The notes beneath the pieces are model-generated. The model saw only the letters and a program-made list of their open reading frames with translations. It made no database searches and was not told the origin of the DNA. From an uncultured Eudoraea sp. (GTDB lineage Bacteria > Bacteroidota > Bacteroidia > Flavobacteriales > Flavobacteriaceae), in assembly GCF_947258525.1 (NCBI RefSeq), contig NZ_CAMYIP010000133.1, positions 18,932-82,931 of the forward strand: 64,000 bases of DNA, in the 5' to 3' direction. The stretch's first letter is position 1, and every line of letters begins with the position of its first letter. The position numbers were made by a program, and so were the translations under genes. Of this stretch, positions 9,105 to 18,866 are shown one piece after another.

Positions 9105-9929
9105 CTAAATATAATTCTCCAGGATAATTAAGATTCCCAACCAACAAATTGGAATACTTTCCACAAAAAATGAAGCAAAATATTTAGATTGATTTCTATG
9201 CGTCAATAGCAGCATAACATTTAAAATCAAAAAAAGTATTGTCTTTCCGAAAATTTCCAACCGACTTAAATCGTCTTTAAAAAAAGTAATCATCAAAAAA
9301 ATAAATGACAATACTACCCCAAGGGTTTTGGTTTTAGAAACTCCAATCCGCTGAGGTATTGTTTGGAGATGTAATTCATCATATTCAAGATCCCTTATCT
9401 CAAATGGAATTAACAGTATTAGTATAAGAATAAACTGTTGTAGTATCAGAATACCTATATCCCATGAAAATGACAGAGATGAAGCAACTACCGGAATTAT
9501 GAACGTTGTTCCTGTCCAGACAAGAGCTACCAACAGAACTTTGATGATACCTGAATTCCTCAAATTCTTGTGCTTAGAAGAAACCGGTAATGCGTACAAT
9601 CCTACCAGCAGGGCCAATACAGCACACATGAGCCACACCTCATAACTCAAAAAAAATAAGTGATATCCTGCAAGGGCAAACAATACTAAGCTAAAAATCT
9701 GTATTTGCCTGTGATAACTATTATTTACCAGGATATATTTTTTGGCTTTAGCTCCGTATTTAATGAAATTATAACTAGGAACAGTTGCAAAAAAAACAAA
9801 AAGAATCAGATGCTGTTCCGGTAAAATGTTTAAGAAAATATTAGTTGTCATCAGCAGACTTATCACTGCAAACGCAACGTGAATACTGGCATCCAGATAA
9901 AAACCAAAAATTCGGCTCAACCAACCCAT
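9105..9929 (-). CDS. UbiA-like integral membrane protein
   Basis: A 274-residue protein with about seven to eight hydrophobic segments. The segment LIPFEIRDLEYDELHLQTIPQ resembles the second Asp-rich loop of UbiA prenyltransferases (DxxxD near an RxG motif). The first loop, where NDxxD is expected, reads NFIKYGAKAKKY and lacks the acidic pair. It could be a divergent prenyltransferase or a relative that has lost that activity. It converges with the anti-sigma gene. Confidence 0.6.
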   Translation of the reverse strand: MGWLSRIFGFYLDASIHVAFAVISLLMTTNIFLNILPEQHLILFVFFATVPSYNFIKYGAKAKKYILVNNSYHRQIQIFSLVLFALAGYHLFFLSYEVWLMCAVLALLVGLYALPVSSKHKNLRNSGIIKVLLVALVWTGTTFIIPVVASSLSFSWDIGILILQQFILILILLIPFEIRDLEYDELHLQTIPQRIGVSKTKTLGVVLSFIFLMITFFKDDLSRLEIFGKTILFLILNVMLLLTHRNQSKYFASFFVESIPICWLGILIILENYI

Positions 9930-10026
9930 TAAACAAAAATAGCTAAACTGTTCATAACGTATCCTTTTGGTTAAAAACTTTAGGTTTCCGCACTACGAAT
10001 TAGCCAATTTTACAAGAATTAATCCC

Positions 10027-10034
10027 TAATTTTG
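10027..10034 (+). promoter_or_regulatory. -7 promoter box of gcvP
   Basis: TAATTTTG matches the Bacteroidetes -7 consensus TAnnTTTG exactly. It lies 33 bp before the preferred gcvP ATG at 10068, and transcription starting just after it would exclude the alternative start at 10032. I see no clear -33 TTG element. Confidence 0.45.
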
Positions 10035-10067
10035 TTCACTATTATTTTAGCTATAAAATTCGGTATT

Positions 10068-12920
10068 ATGGTTACTGACCTGTTTGCTTCGAGACATATA
10101 GGAATACGAAAAGATGATCTGTCTAAAATGCTTAAAACTATTGGTGTGGAAAGTATAGATCAGTTAATTGATGAGACTATTCCCAGTGAGATAAAGCTTA
10201 AAAAACCCTTGGATCTTAGCAAGGAAATGAGCGAACATGAATTCTTGTCTCATGTAAATTCCCTTTCCCGGAAAAATAAGGTATTCAAAACCTATATTGG
10301 CCTTGGATACAACGAATGTATTACTCCATCTGTTATTCAAAGGAACATACTTGAAAATCCCGGATGGTATACAGCATATACACCATATCAGGCAGAAATT
10401 GCACAAGGTAGATTAGAAGCCTTGTTAAATTTCCAAACCATGATTTGCGATCTTACTGCTATGGAGCTATCCAATGCTTCACTGTTAGACGAAAGCACCG
10501 CAGCGGCGGAAGCTATGACCATGTTATATGATGTGAGACCGAGGGAACAAAAGAAAAATGAAGTTGTAAAATTTTTTGTTTCCAACGAAGTAATGCCGCA
10601 GACCCTGTCAGTACTGCAAACCAGATCTAAACCTCTTGGAATTCAATTAGTAATCGGTGATCATGAGACATTTGATTTTAAAGAGGGCTTTTATGGGGCC
10701 TTACTGCAATACCCCGGAAAATATGGCCAGGTATGCGACTATAAAAGTTTTGTTCAAAAAGCAAAGGAAAAAGAGATGAAAGTAGCAGTGGCTGCAGACA
10801 TACTCAGTTTGGTTTTATTAACCCCACCAGGCGAAATTGGTGTGGATGTAGTTGTTGGAACAACACAACGATTTGGAATTCCTTTGGGCTATGGAGGCCC
10901 ACACGCTGCATTTTTTGCAACCAGGGAAGCCTTTAAAAGAAATATACCCGGGAGAATTATAGGGCTTACGAGAGATACAGATGGAAACCAGGCATTGCGC
11001 ATGGCTTTGCAAACCAGAGAACAACATATTAAAAGGGATAAAGCCACATCCAATATATGCACGGCACAGGTATTGCTTGCGGTCATGGCGGGTGCTTATG
11101 CAGTCTATCATGGTCCGGAAGGATTGAAATATATTGCAAATAAAGTTCACAAGAATACAAGGCTTTTGAGTCAGCAATTGGAAAATCAGGGATTTGAACA
11201 ATTGAATACCGTTTTTTTTGACACTATTAAAGTGCTGGTTCCGGATACTAAATCCTTAAAATCTATCGCTGAAAAAAAGGGTATAAATTTTAACTATATT
11301 GATAATAATACGGTTTCGATATCCATCAATGAGGCAACCAGTGAAGATGATATTCAACTAATTTCCGATTGCTTTAATGAGTTGCCTGAATCAAATAAGA
11401 TGAAACCTCTTAACGGCAAAACAAAGGATATTATACCATATTCGTTAGACCGTAGCACCCCTTTCCTGGAAAACGAGGTCTTTAATTCTTATCATTCTGA
11501 GACAGAATTGATGCGTTATCTCAAAAAATTGGAACGAAAGGATTTAGCTCTAAATCAGTCTATGATCGCATTAGGTTCTTGTACTATGAAATTGAATGCC
11601 GCGAGTCAAATGCTCCCCTTGAGCATGCCCGCATGGGGTAATATTCATCCATTTGTTCCTGTAGAGCAGGCAGAAGGTTATCAGATTATACTACGGGAAT
11701 TAGAAAGGGATTTAACGGAAATCACAGGATTTTCAGGCACCTCCCTGCAACCAAATTCCGGTGCACAAGGCGAATATTCGGGATTAATGACTATTAGGGC
11801 ATATCACGAATCCAGAGGTGACCAACATAGAAACATCTGTATAATTCCCGCATCAGCGCATGGCACCAATCCTGCTTCGGCCGTAATGGCAGGAATGAAA
11901 GTTGTTGTAACTAAAACAGATGATCGGGGAAATATTGATATGCAGGACCTACAGGAGAAAGTAGAAATGCATTCAGATAATTTAGCTGCATTAATGGTAA
12001 CCTATCCCTCTACACATGGCGTTTTTGAATCCTCCATTAAAAAAATAACAAAGCTAATTCACGATCACGGGGGACAGGTTTATATGGACGGTGCCAATAT
12101 GAATGCACAGGTAGGATTAACAAATCCGGCGACTATTGGAGCCGATGTTTGCCATCTCAACCTTCATAAAACTTTTGCTATCCCGCATGGTGGAGGTGGT
12201 CCTGGCGTTGGACCAATTTGTGTTGCAGAACAATTAGTGCCTTTCCTTCCGGGTAATCCGGTAATAAAAACAGGTGGTGAAAAAGCAATTTCTGCAATTT
12301 CAGGAGCTCCCTGGGGTAGTTCTTTGATATGCTTAATTTCTTACGGTTATATTAAGATGTTAGGGGCAACCGGATTAACTGATTCTACTAAAATTGCAAT
12401 TCTTAATGCAAACTACATAAAGAATAGGTTGAGCGGAAAATTTGATGTTCTTTACACCGGGGAAAAAGGGCGGGCAGCCCATGAAATGATTATAGACTGC
12501 AGGCCTTTTAAAGAAAATGGAGTAGAAGTAACAGATATTGCCAAACGCCTAATGGACTATGGATTTCATGCTCCAACGGTATCTTTTCCAGTGGCCGGTA
12601 CCATTATGATAGAACCAACGGAAAGTGAAAATCTGAAAGAACTAGATCGTTTTTGTGATGCTATGATATCGATCCGTGCAGAAATTGATCAGTCCTCTGC
12701 TGAAGATATCAATAATGTATTGAAAAACGCCCCACATACACTTCATATGGTGACCAATGATTCGTGGGAATTTCCATATTCCAGACAAAAAGCTGCGTTC
12801 CCATTGCCCTATGTTGGTGAAAACAAATTCTGGCCTAGTGTTAGAAGAGTTGATGACGCCTATGGAGATCGTAATTTAATTTGTACCTGTACACCTATCG
12901 AAGCCTATATTGAAGCTTAA
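10068..12920 (+). CDS. gcvP: Glycine dehydrogenase (decarboxylating), P protein
   Basis: P protein of the glycine cleavage system: it decarboxylates glycine and loads the aminomethyl group on lipoylated H protein. About 950 residues in one chain (the fused alpha-beta form). The N-terminal half starts DLFASRHIGIRKDD and carries SLLDESTAAAEAM. The C-terminal half has the PLP-binding lysine in NLHKTFAIPHGGGGPG (Lys near 701) and ALGSCTMKLNA. Start chosen at 10068 (MVTDLFASRHIG) since an upstream in-frame ATG at 10032 overlaps the probable promoter. The gcvT and gcvH genes are not nearby. Confidence 0.96.
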   Translation: MVTDLFASRHIGIRKDDLSKMLKTIGVESIDQLIDETIPSEIKLKKPLDLSKEMSEHEFLSHVNSLSRKNKVFKTYIGLGYNECITPSVIQRNILENPGWYTAYTPYQAEIAQGRLEALLNFQTMICDLTAMELSNASLLDESTAAAEAMTMLYDVRPREQKKNEVVKFFVSNEVMPQTLSVLQTRSKPLGIQLVIGDHETFDFKEGFYGALLQYPGKYGQVCDYKSFVQKAKEKEMKVAVAADILSLVLLTPPGEIGVDVVVGTTQRFGIPLGYGGPHAAFFATREAFKRNIPGRIIGLTRDTDGNQALRMALQTREQHIKRDKATSNICTAQVLLAVMAGAYAVYHGPEGLKYIANKVHKNTRLLSQQLENQGFEQLNTVFFDTIKVLVPDTKSLKSIAEKKGINFNYIDNNTVSISINEATSEDDIQLISDCFNELPESNKMKPLNGKTKDIIPYSLDRSTPFLENEVFNSYHSETELMRYLKKLERKDLALNQSMIALGSCTMKLNAASQMLPLSMPAWGNIHPFVPVEQAEGYQIILRELERDLTEITGFSGTSLQPNSGAQGEYSGLMTIRAYHESRGDQHRNICIIPASAHGTNPASAVMAGMKVVVTKTDDRGNIDMQDLQEKVEMHSDNLAALMVTYPSTHGVFESSIKKITKLIHDHGGQVYMDGANMNAQVGLTNPATIGADVCHLNLHKTFAIPHGGGGPGVGPICVAEQLVPFLPGNPVIKTGGEKAISAISGAPWGSSLICLISYGYIKMLGATGLTDSTKIAILNANYIKNRLSGKFDVLYTGEKGRAAHEMIIDCRPFKENGVEVTDIAKRLMDYGFHAPTVSFPVAGTIMIEPTESENLKELDRFCDAMISIRAEIDQSSAEDINNVLKNAPHTLHMVTNDSWEFPYSRQKAAFPLPYVGENKFWPSVRRVDDAYGDRNLICTCTPIEAYIEA

Positions 12921-12932
12921 ATTATTACTTAT

Positions 12933-12980
12933 AAACAGGGACTTGAAAGGCTACGAAACAGCTGAAGTCCTTGTTTTATT
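12933..12980 (+). terminator. Terminator after gcvP
   Basis: A 12-bp stem (AAACAGGGACTT with AAGTCCTTGTTT, one G-U pair) closes a loop that holds a second small stem, followed by TTATTCTTG. It lies 13 bp past the gcvP stop. Confidence 0.65.
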
Positions 12981-13080
12981 CTTGTTTGTTTCTTCTGAAC
13001 ATCGTAATTAATTTTCATACGCGCTGTGCACAGTATTTTTTTTTATTAGTTTGTAAAAAACTTAAACAACGCTACTTTAG

Positions 13081-14139
13081 ATGAGTATTGGAATTAGCGG
13101 TACAGGGTGTTATATCCCGTCTATCACTACTCAAAATATTGATTTTGAGCAACATAATTTTCTTACCGATGAAGGCACTCCTTTTCCTTATTCGAATGAG
13201 GTCATTATCGAAAAATTTAAAGCAATAACAGGGATTGATGAAAGACGCTACGCCGATAAAGAACTAAACACTTCAGATTTGGGATACTTTGCAGCTCTTG
13301 ATGCCATCGAGGATGCCGGCATTGATGCAGAAGATCTGGATTATATCATTTTCGCCCATAATTTTGGGAATGTTAGCCATGGACAGTTTCAAAGTGATAC
13401 AGTTCCAAGTTTAGCGACCAGGGTAAAGCATCTCCTAAAAATCAAAAACCCCAATTGTGTAGCTTATGATATGCTTTTTGGTTGTCCCGGCTGGATTGAA
13501 GGAGTAATTCAGGCAAATGCCTTTATTAAAAGCGGCATTGCAAAAAAATGCCTTGTAATAGGTGCAGAAACTCTTTCCAGGGTAGTCGATCAGCACGATC
13601 GGGATTCAATGATATATTCAGATGGAGCCGGCGCATGTATTATTGAAGATTCGGAGGATTCTGGTGAGATTCTTGCGCATACTTCTGCTACCTATGCCAA
13701 TGAAGAAGCTTATTATTTGTTTTTTGGTGAATCGCATAATAAATCGTGCCCCAGCAAAACACAATACATAAAAATGTATGGTCGTAAAATTTATGAATTT
13801 GCGCTAAAACATGTTCCAAAGGCCATAAAAAATTGTTTGAATAAAAGTGGTATCCCAATTGAAGATGTAAAAAAAATATTTATTCATCAGGCAAATGAAA
13901 AAATGGACGAGGCTATCGTAAAACGATTTTATAAATCTTATAATATGGAAATGCCAGAAGGAGTTATGCCAATGAATATCCATGAAATGGGTAATAGTTC
14001 TGTAGCAACCGTTCCTACCTTATTTCATATGGTTAAAACAGGAAAAATGGAAAATCAGCATATAGAAAAAGGGGATGTTGTTATCTTTGCCAGTGTTGGT
14101 GCAGGTATGAATATCAACGCTATAGTCTATAGATGCTGA
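13081..14139 (+). CDS. 3-oxoacyl-ACP synthase III family protein
   Basis: A 352-residue thiolase-fold ketosynthase of the FabH/KAS III family. The full triad is present: Cys135 (MLFGCPGW), His269 (IFIHQAN) and Asn305 (MGNSSVATVP). FabH normally condenses acetyl-CoA with malonyl-ACP. This protein is longer than housekeeping FabH (about 320-335) and sits with a methyltransferase and a glycosyltransferase, not with fabD or acpP. It may therefore serve a special lipid or pigment. The methyltransferase gene follows after 4 bp. Confidence 0.88.
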   Translation: MSIGISGTGCYIPSITTQNIDFEQHNFLTDEGTPFPYSNEVIIEKFKAITGIDERRYADKELNTSDLGYFAALDAIEDAGIDAEDLDYIIFAHNFGNVSHGQFQSDTVPSLATRVKHLLKIKNPNCVAYDMLFGCPGWIEGVIQANAFIKSGIAKKCLVIGAETLSRVVDQHDRDSMIYSDGAGACIIEDSEDSGEILAHTSATYANEEAYYLFFGESHNKSCPSKTQYIKMYGRKIYEFALKHVPKAIKNCLNKSGIPIEDVKKIFIHQANEKMDEAIVKRFYKSYNMEMPEGVMPMNIHEMGNSSVATVPTLFHMVKTGKMENQHIEKGDVVIFASVGAGMNINAIVYRC

Positions 14140-14143
14140 AAAT

Positions 14144-14668
14144 ATGTATGAAAAAACATTTCCTGTTAAAAGGTATAAAAATACACTTGCCTTTCTTCAA
14201 AAGCATATAAACACACAAGAAGCCATATTGGATTTAGGGGTAAAAAACCCGTTTTCTGAAATAATGAAGCAACATGGCTATAAGGTTGAAAATACCAGCG
14301 GTGAAGATTTGGATTTGGATTTTGAATTAATAAAGAAATCGAAAGCCAAGGTTGTTACTGCATTTGAAATCTTTGAACACTTACTTGCACCTTATAATAT
14401 TTTAAGGGAAATTAAAGCGGATAAAATTGTAGCAAGCGTGCCCTTAAAACTCTGGTTTGCCCCTGCCTACAGAAGCAAAACTGATCCGTGGGACAGACAC
14501 TATCATGAATTTGAAACATGGCAGTTCAATTGGTTGCTTGAAAAAGCCGGATGGGAGATAAAGGATACTTTTAGATGGGCTAATCCTGTTAGGAAACTGG
14601 GGATCAGGCCTTTATTACGGATTTTTACGCCACGATATTATATTGTTTATGCTGAGCGAAAAAGGTAA
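14144..14668 (+). CDS. Class I SAM-dependent methyltransferase-like protein
   Basis: The 174-residue protein keeps a short methyltransferase core: ILDLGVKNPFSEIMK as motif I (degenerate, without the GxGxG), a DLDFELIKKSKAKVVTAFEIFEHL acidic/motif II region, and the WQFNWLLEKAGWEI segment often seen near the end of type-11/12 methyltransferases. The weak SAM loop leaves activity uncertain. It starts 4 bp after the ketosynthase gene. Confidence 0.65.
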   Translation: MYEKTFPVKRYKNTLAFLQKHINTQEAILDLGVKNPFSEIMKQHGYKVENTSGEDLDLDFELIKKSKAKVVTAFEIFEHLLAPYNILREIKADKIVASVPLKLWFAPAYRSKTDPWDRHYHEFETWQFNWLLEKAGWEIKDTFRWANPVRKLGIRPLLRIFTPRYYIVYAERKR

Positions 14669-14716
14669 CCCGAAAGTGCTGCATCTATTGCATCAGAATA
14701 ATTATACCATACTGCA

Positions 14717-15568
14717 GTGAATTATTATATTGTAATCTGTGCGCATAATGAAGAACTATACCTTGCTGATACACTTCGGTCTGTACTAGAACAAACCTTG
14801 CAACCTGAGAAAATTTTGGTTGTGAACGATAACTCTTCAGATAAAACAGAAGCTATCATAGATGAGTTTATCTCCGAAAACGAGCATATTTTAAAGGTTA
14901 ACAGGTCTTCCTCAAACCTTCATTTACCGGGAGCCAAAGTTGTGGAAGCATTTAATGAAGGTTATCAATTGTTGGATGATCAATACGATTTTATTGTGAA
15001 ACTGGATGCTGATATCATCCTACCTGAAGATTACTTTGAAAAAATCTCAGAACTAATTGGTTCAGATTCAAAGGCAGGTATTTTAGGTGGATTTGCCTAT
15101 GAACAAGATGCCGACGGAGCATGGAAGTTAAATCATCCAATGAATAAAGATCACGTGCGTGGCGCTTTTAAAACCTATACAAAAGAATGTTTTAAAGCTA
15201 TAGGTGGATTAAAGAATGCCATGGGGTGGGATACTGTAGATGAACTTCTGGCTCAGTATAATGATTTGAAAGTGATTACGGATGATTCATTAAAAATAAA
15301 GCATTTGCGTCCTCTGGGGACTTCCTATAACAAACGGGCACGTTTTCTGCAGGGTGAAGCAATGTACAGAATGCGCTACGGCTATCTGATAAGTTTCATT
15401 GCCTCACTTAAAATTGCCTGGAAAAGAAAAAAATTGGAATTATTTTTTGATACTTTAAAAGGCTTTATTAAGGCCAAAAAGAGGAAACTTCCTTTTTTGG
15501 TTTCTGAAAAAGAAGGCATATTTATCCGCAAACTCCGATGGCGAAACATTTTGAAAAAATTATTCTAA
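14717..15568 (+). CDS. Glycosyltransferase family 2
   Basis: A 283-residue GT-A fold enzyme: opening NYYIVICAHNEELYLADTLRSVL, nucleotide-sugar site VVNDNSSDKT, DxD motif in VKLDADIILP. No membrane segment is obvious. The reading starts with GTG at 14717 since no ATG precedes the conserved N-terminus in frame. It probably adds a sugar to an envelope lipid or polysaccharide with the two preceding genes. Its 3' end overlaps the convergent phosphatase gene by 9 bp. Confidence 0.88.
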   Translation: MNYYIVICAHNEELYLADTLRSVLEQTLQPEKILVVNDNSSDKTEAIIDEFISENEHILKVNRSSSNLHLPGAKVVEAFNEGYQLLDDQYDFIVKLDADIILPEDYFEKISELIGSDSKAGILGGFAYEQDADGAWKLNHPMNKDHVRGAFKTYTKECFKAIGGLKNAMGWDTVDELLAQYNDLKVITDDSLKIKHLRPLGTSYNKRARFLQGEAMYRMRYGYLISFIASLKIAWKRKKLELFFDTLKGFIKAKKRKLPFLVSEKEGIFIRKLRWRNILKKLF

Positions 15569-17242
15569 TACTGCTGTGATAGGCTTTCCGGTAGTTCCAT
15601 TCGGGAATGCTATCCCAAGCATTGTGGCTATTGTAGGTGCAATATCAGGGATTTCTGTTCTGTGAGATGTTGAGCCCGCTTTAATTCCCTTTCCATAAAA
15701 AAGAAGTGGTGTATGGGTGTCATAAATCTGAGCAGAACCATGTGTAGAGCCGGTTTTACTATAATCAATACTTCCCGGTTTCGGCACCATTAATACATCG
15801 CCCGAACGTTTCATATTATATCCATTCTGAATAATGTATGGTATCCCTGAAGTATATTCATTATTTCGCATTTGATAAGCAGTATATACTCTAGCCATAT
15901 CGCTGGATGATAATAATTCATCAGCCAAAGTCTCCTGAACTTCCTTAAGACTTAAATCCAGATTTTGGATTACCTTATGGTCAAGAAAAAGTTGATTATT
16001 GGAATAATTTTTAATTAATTCTGCCGATCCGTATTTATATTTAATGAATTCTGCGAGTTTTGCCTGCATTTCTGACCTATTAAGGTATCCCGCCGGAATT
16101 TTTTGATCATTCAGGTAGGCGGGAACATTGATTGCTCCATGATCTGCAGTAAGAAAAACGGTGTATTCTCCCTTACCTACTTTGGTATCTAAATATTTAA
16201 ATAAACGTTCCAAATCCCGGTCCAAACGAATGTATGTATCTTGAATTTCCTTGGAATTTACGCCGAACCAATGGCCAACATAATCTGTACTTGAATAACT
16301 TATGGCTAAAAAGTCTGTGATATCGTCTGTTCCAAGCTGCTCCCCTTTTAATGCTTCCAAAGCAAAATCAGTTGTAATGCTATTTCCAAAAGGCGTTACC
16401 TTTAAAATTTCATATTGACTATTCTTATCCCATAAACCGGGAAGGTCATGAGGAAAAACCGGAGCACTTTCTCCTGAGTAACGACCCTCGTAGCTATTGT
16501 TATCAGGGCTGCTTTCCACATAGGTAGTTATATCTTCAATGGTATTCCACGGTTTCTTATATCTCTGAACTGAATTAGAGGAATTAAAATCCACTACCCA
16601 TTTAGGCAAACTCTCCATATAATAGGTACTGCTAATCCATTTCCCTTCACCCCCACCAAGGAACCAGTAAGCCGCATTTGCTGTATGGCCTCCTGGTAGT
16701 ACAGCACCCCTGTCTTTAAGTGCTACGGCAATAACTTTACCCTTCATTTGTGTATGCAATCGCAATTGATCTGTAATAGTGGTTACGGTCATTCTATGCG
16801 GGGACATTTTTCCCGCGTCTGAAATCATTCCTACCGTTTCATATGATTCATCAGAAGCACAATAAACCAGTTTATCAATTTCCTTATCATACCAGTTATT
16901 ACCAATAATGCCATGCGTTGCAGGAGTAGCCCCCGTATATACAGATGCGTGTCCCGGGCCAGTACTCGTAGGTGCATAATTGAAGTGATTATTCTTACAA
17001 TTGAACCCTTCGTTAACAAGGCGTTTAAAACCATCATCCCCATAATGATTCCAAAAACGGGTCAAATAGTCATACCTCATTTGATCTACTACAATTCCCA
17101 CAACCAATTTCGGTGTGGTCATCAGGGGTGCTGCAATCTCCGTTTTAGCAGTTTCTTTTGCCCGCCGCTGACTTAATGCTTCCAAAGAATTTAAGATGAA
17201 GCTTACTATTAGAATGTATGTGAAAAAGCCTTTACTAAACAT
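15560..17242 (-). CDS. pafA: PafA-type alkaline phosphatase
   Basis: A 560-residue secreted phosphatase of the alkaline phosphatase superfamily with N-terminal signal (FFTYILIVSFILNSLEALSQ). The order of motifs fits Flavobacterium PafA: metal Asp in VVDQMRYDYL, nucleophile Thr in APTSTGPGHAS (91-100), Asn in IGNNWYD, and the phosphate-binding pair Lys176/Arg178 in ALKDRGAV that separates the monoesterase PafA from diesterase relatives. Metal ligands also occur in FLTADHGA and TGSTHGS. It would release phosphate from organic esters in the periplasm. Confidence 0.88.
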   Translation of the reverse strand: MFSKGFFTYILIVSFILNSLEALSQRRAKETAKTEIAAPLMTTPKLVVGIVVDQMRYDYLTRFWNHYGDDGFKRLVNEGFNCKNNHFNYAPTSTGPGHASVYTGATPATHGIIGNNWYDKEIDKLVYCASDESYETVGMISDAGKMSPHRMTVTTITDQLRLHTQMKGKVIAVALKDRGAVLPGGHTANAAYWFLGGGEGKWISSTYYMESLPKWVVDFNSSNSVQRYKKPWNTIEDITTYVESSPDNNSYEGRYSGESAPVFPHDLPGLWDKNSQYEILKVTPFGNSITTDFALEALKGEQLGTDDITDFLAISYSSTDYVGHWFGVNSKEIQDTYIRLDRDLERLFKYLDTKVGKGEYTVFLTADHGAINVPAYLNDQKIPAGYLNRSEMQAKLAEFIKYKYGSAELIKNYSNNQLFLDHKVIQNLDLSLKEVQETLADELLSSSDMARVYTAYQMRNNEYTSGIPYIIQNGYNMKRSGDVLMVPKPGSIDYSKTGSTHGSAQIYDTHTPLLFYGKGIKAGSTSHRTEIPDIAPTIATMLGIAFPNGTTGKPITAVLE

Positions 17243-17354
17243 GTTGAATTGGTTCAGGATTTAAAAATGCCTAAATTAAGTTTTAAAATTTTAAATGAAG
17301 GTTAAATGAAGGCTAATATTACTATTTTTACAGCTAAAAGTATCCTATAGTTTT

Positions 17355-18092
17355 ATGAATTACATCTCATCAATTGGCAGCTATTCTATTATGGTATGGG
17401 AGGTTTTTAAAAAACCTACAAAATGGTCAATTATGAAATCTTTAATTTTAAAAGAAATTGATGAATTGATTTATGGATCAATGGGGATCGTTATTTTTAT
17501 TTCTGTTTTCATTGGAGGCGTTGTAGCTATTCAGACGGCATTAAACCTTACAAATCCCCTCATTCCCAAAGACCTGATTGGTTTTGCTACCCGACAATCC
17601 GTTATTCTTGAGTTTGCCCCTACATTTACATCTATAATCATGGCTGGAAAAGTAGGGTCTTATATTACGTCCAGCATAGGCACTATGCGGGTTACCGAAC
17701 AGATAGATGCTTTGGAGGTTATGGGCGTGAATTCTCTTAACTACCTCGTTTTTCCAAAGATAATAGCCATGCTATTTTATCCATTTGTAATCGCTATTTC
17801 CATGTATGTTGGAATTTTTGGAGGTTTAATTGCCAATTCCTTAGGAAATTACAGTACCTCAACTGAATTTATTCAAGGTATACAACTAGACTTTATACCT
17901 TTTCACGTGACTTATTCCTTTATTAAATCTGTGGTTTTTGCTTTTATTATTGCTACTATTCCTTCTTTTCATGGGTATTATATGGAGGGTGGGGCCCTTG
18001 ATGTTGGCAAAGCAAGCACAACCTCTTTTGTTTGGACCAGTGTAGTGATCATCATTACTAACTTTGTACTAACCCAACTATTGTTAGGCTGA
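17355..18092 (+). CDS. MlaE family ABC transporter permease (first copy)
   Basis: A 245-residue membrane protein of the MlaE/DUF140 family, with the ELAPTFTSIIMAGKVGSYITSSIGTMRVTEQIDALEVMG type signature (here EFAPTFTSIIMAGKVG then GTMRVTEQIDALEVMG). MlaE forms the inner-membrane core of lipid-transport systems that maintain outer-membrane asymmetry. The ATPase gene overlaps its stop, but no MlaD gene follows, unlike the second set at 58650-61211. Confidence 0.9.
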   Translation: MNYISSIGSYSIMVWEVFKKPTKWSIMKSLILKEIDELIYGSMGIVIFISVFIGGVVAIQTALNLTNPLIPKDLIGFATRQSVILEFAPTFTSIIMAGKVGSYITSSIGTMRVTEQIDALEVMGVNSLNYLVFPKIIAMLFYPFVIAISMYVGIFGGLIANSLGNYSTSTEFIQGIQLDFIPFHVTYSFIKSVVFAFIIATIPSFHGYYMEGGALDVGKASTTSFVWTSVVIIITNFVLTQLLLG

Positions 18093-18859
18093 TGATAGAA
18101 GTAGAAAACTTAAACAAATCCTTTGGAGATGTCCAGGTATTAAAGGGCATAACAACCTCCTTTGAAAAGGGGAAAACCAATCTGATTATAGGTCAAAGCG
18201 GCTCAGGAAAGACCGTATTTATGAAATGCCTTTTGGGGTTAGTTGTACCGGATAAGGGAACGATTAGTTACGATGGAAGAATGTTTTCAAAACTAACTGT
18301 TAAGGAAAAACGAAATTTAAGACAGGATATGGGGATGGTGTTCCAGGGAAGCGCCCTATTTGATTCAATGACAGTTGAAGAAAATGTGATGTTCCCGATG
18401 GACATGTTTACCAAACAGTCACGATCTGAAATGGAAGACAGAGTCAATATTGTATTAAAACGTGTAAACCTCATTGATGCACATAAGAAATATCCGGCTG
18501 AAATTTCAGGAGGTATGCAAAAAAGAGTTGCTATTGCCAGGGCAATAGTTATGAATCCGAAGTATTTATTTTGTGATGAGCCCAACTCAGGCCTTGATCC
18601 CAATACAGCGATCTTAATTGATAACCTAATTCAGGAGATCACAAAGGAATTTGACATAATTACAGTAATTAATAGCCATGACATGAATTCTGTTATGGAA
18701 ATTGGTGAAAAAATAATCTTTCTTAAAAATGGTATCAAAGAATGGGAAGGCACCAATAAGGAAATCTTTAAAACAGATAATAAAGCAATAACTGATTTTG
18801 TCTATTCCTCGGAATTATTTAAAAAGGTCAGGCAAATGTATATTGAAGAGAGGGACTAG
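18092..18859 (+). CDS. MlaF family ABC transporter ATPase (first copy)
   Basis: A 255-residue ABC ATPase with Walker A GQSGSGKT, signature ISGGMQKRVAIARA, Walker B YLFCDEPNSGLD and switch histidine NSHD. The SGGMQKR signature is typical of MlaF-like lipid transporters. It begins inside the stop of the permease gene, so the two are translationally coupled. Confidence 0.92.
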   Translation: MIEVENLNKSFGDVQVLKGITTSFEKGKTNLIIGQSGSGKTVFMKCLLGLVVPDKGTISYDGRMFSKLTVKEKRNLRQDMGMVFQGSALFDSMTVEENVMFPMDMFTKQSRSEMEDRVNIVLKRVNLIDAHKKYPAEISGGMQKRVAIARAIVMNPKYLFCDEPNSGLDPNTAILIDNLIQEITKEFDIITVINSHDMNSVMEIGEKIIFLKNGIKEWEGTNKEIFKTDNKAITDFVYSSELFKKVRQMYIEERD

Positions 18860-18866
18860 CCGCTTT

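Noticed and set aside
13073..13080. TACTTTAG with TTTG 19 bp upstream (13050-13053) as the promoter of the ketosynthase gene
   Set aside because: The match is good, but the box ends one base before the ATG at 13081, so transcription would start inside the start codon region; the conserved N-terminus needs that ATG.
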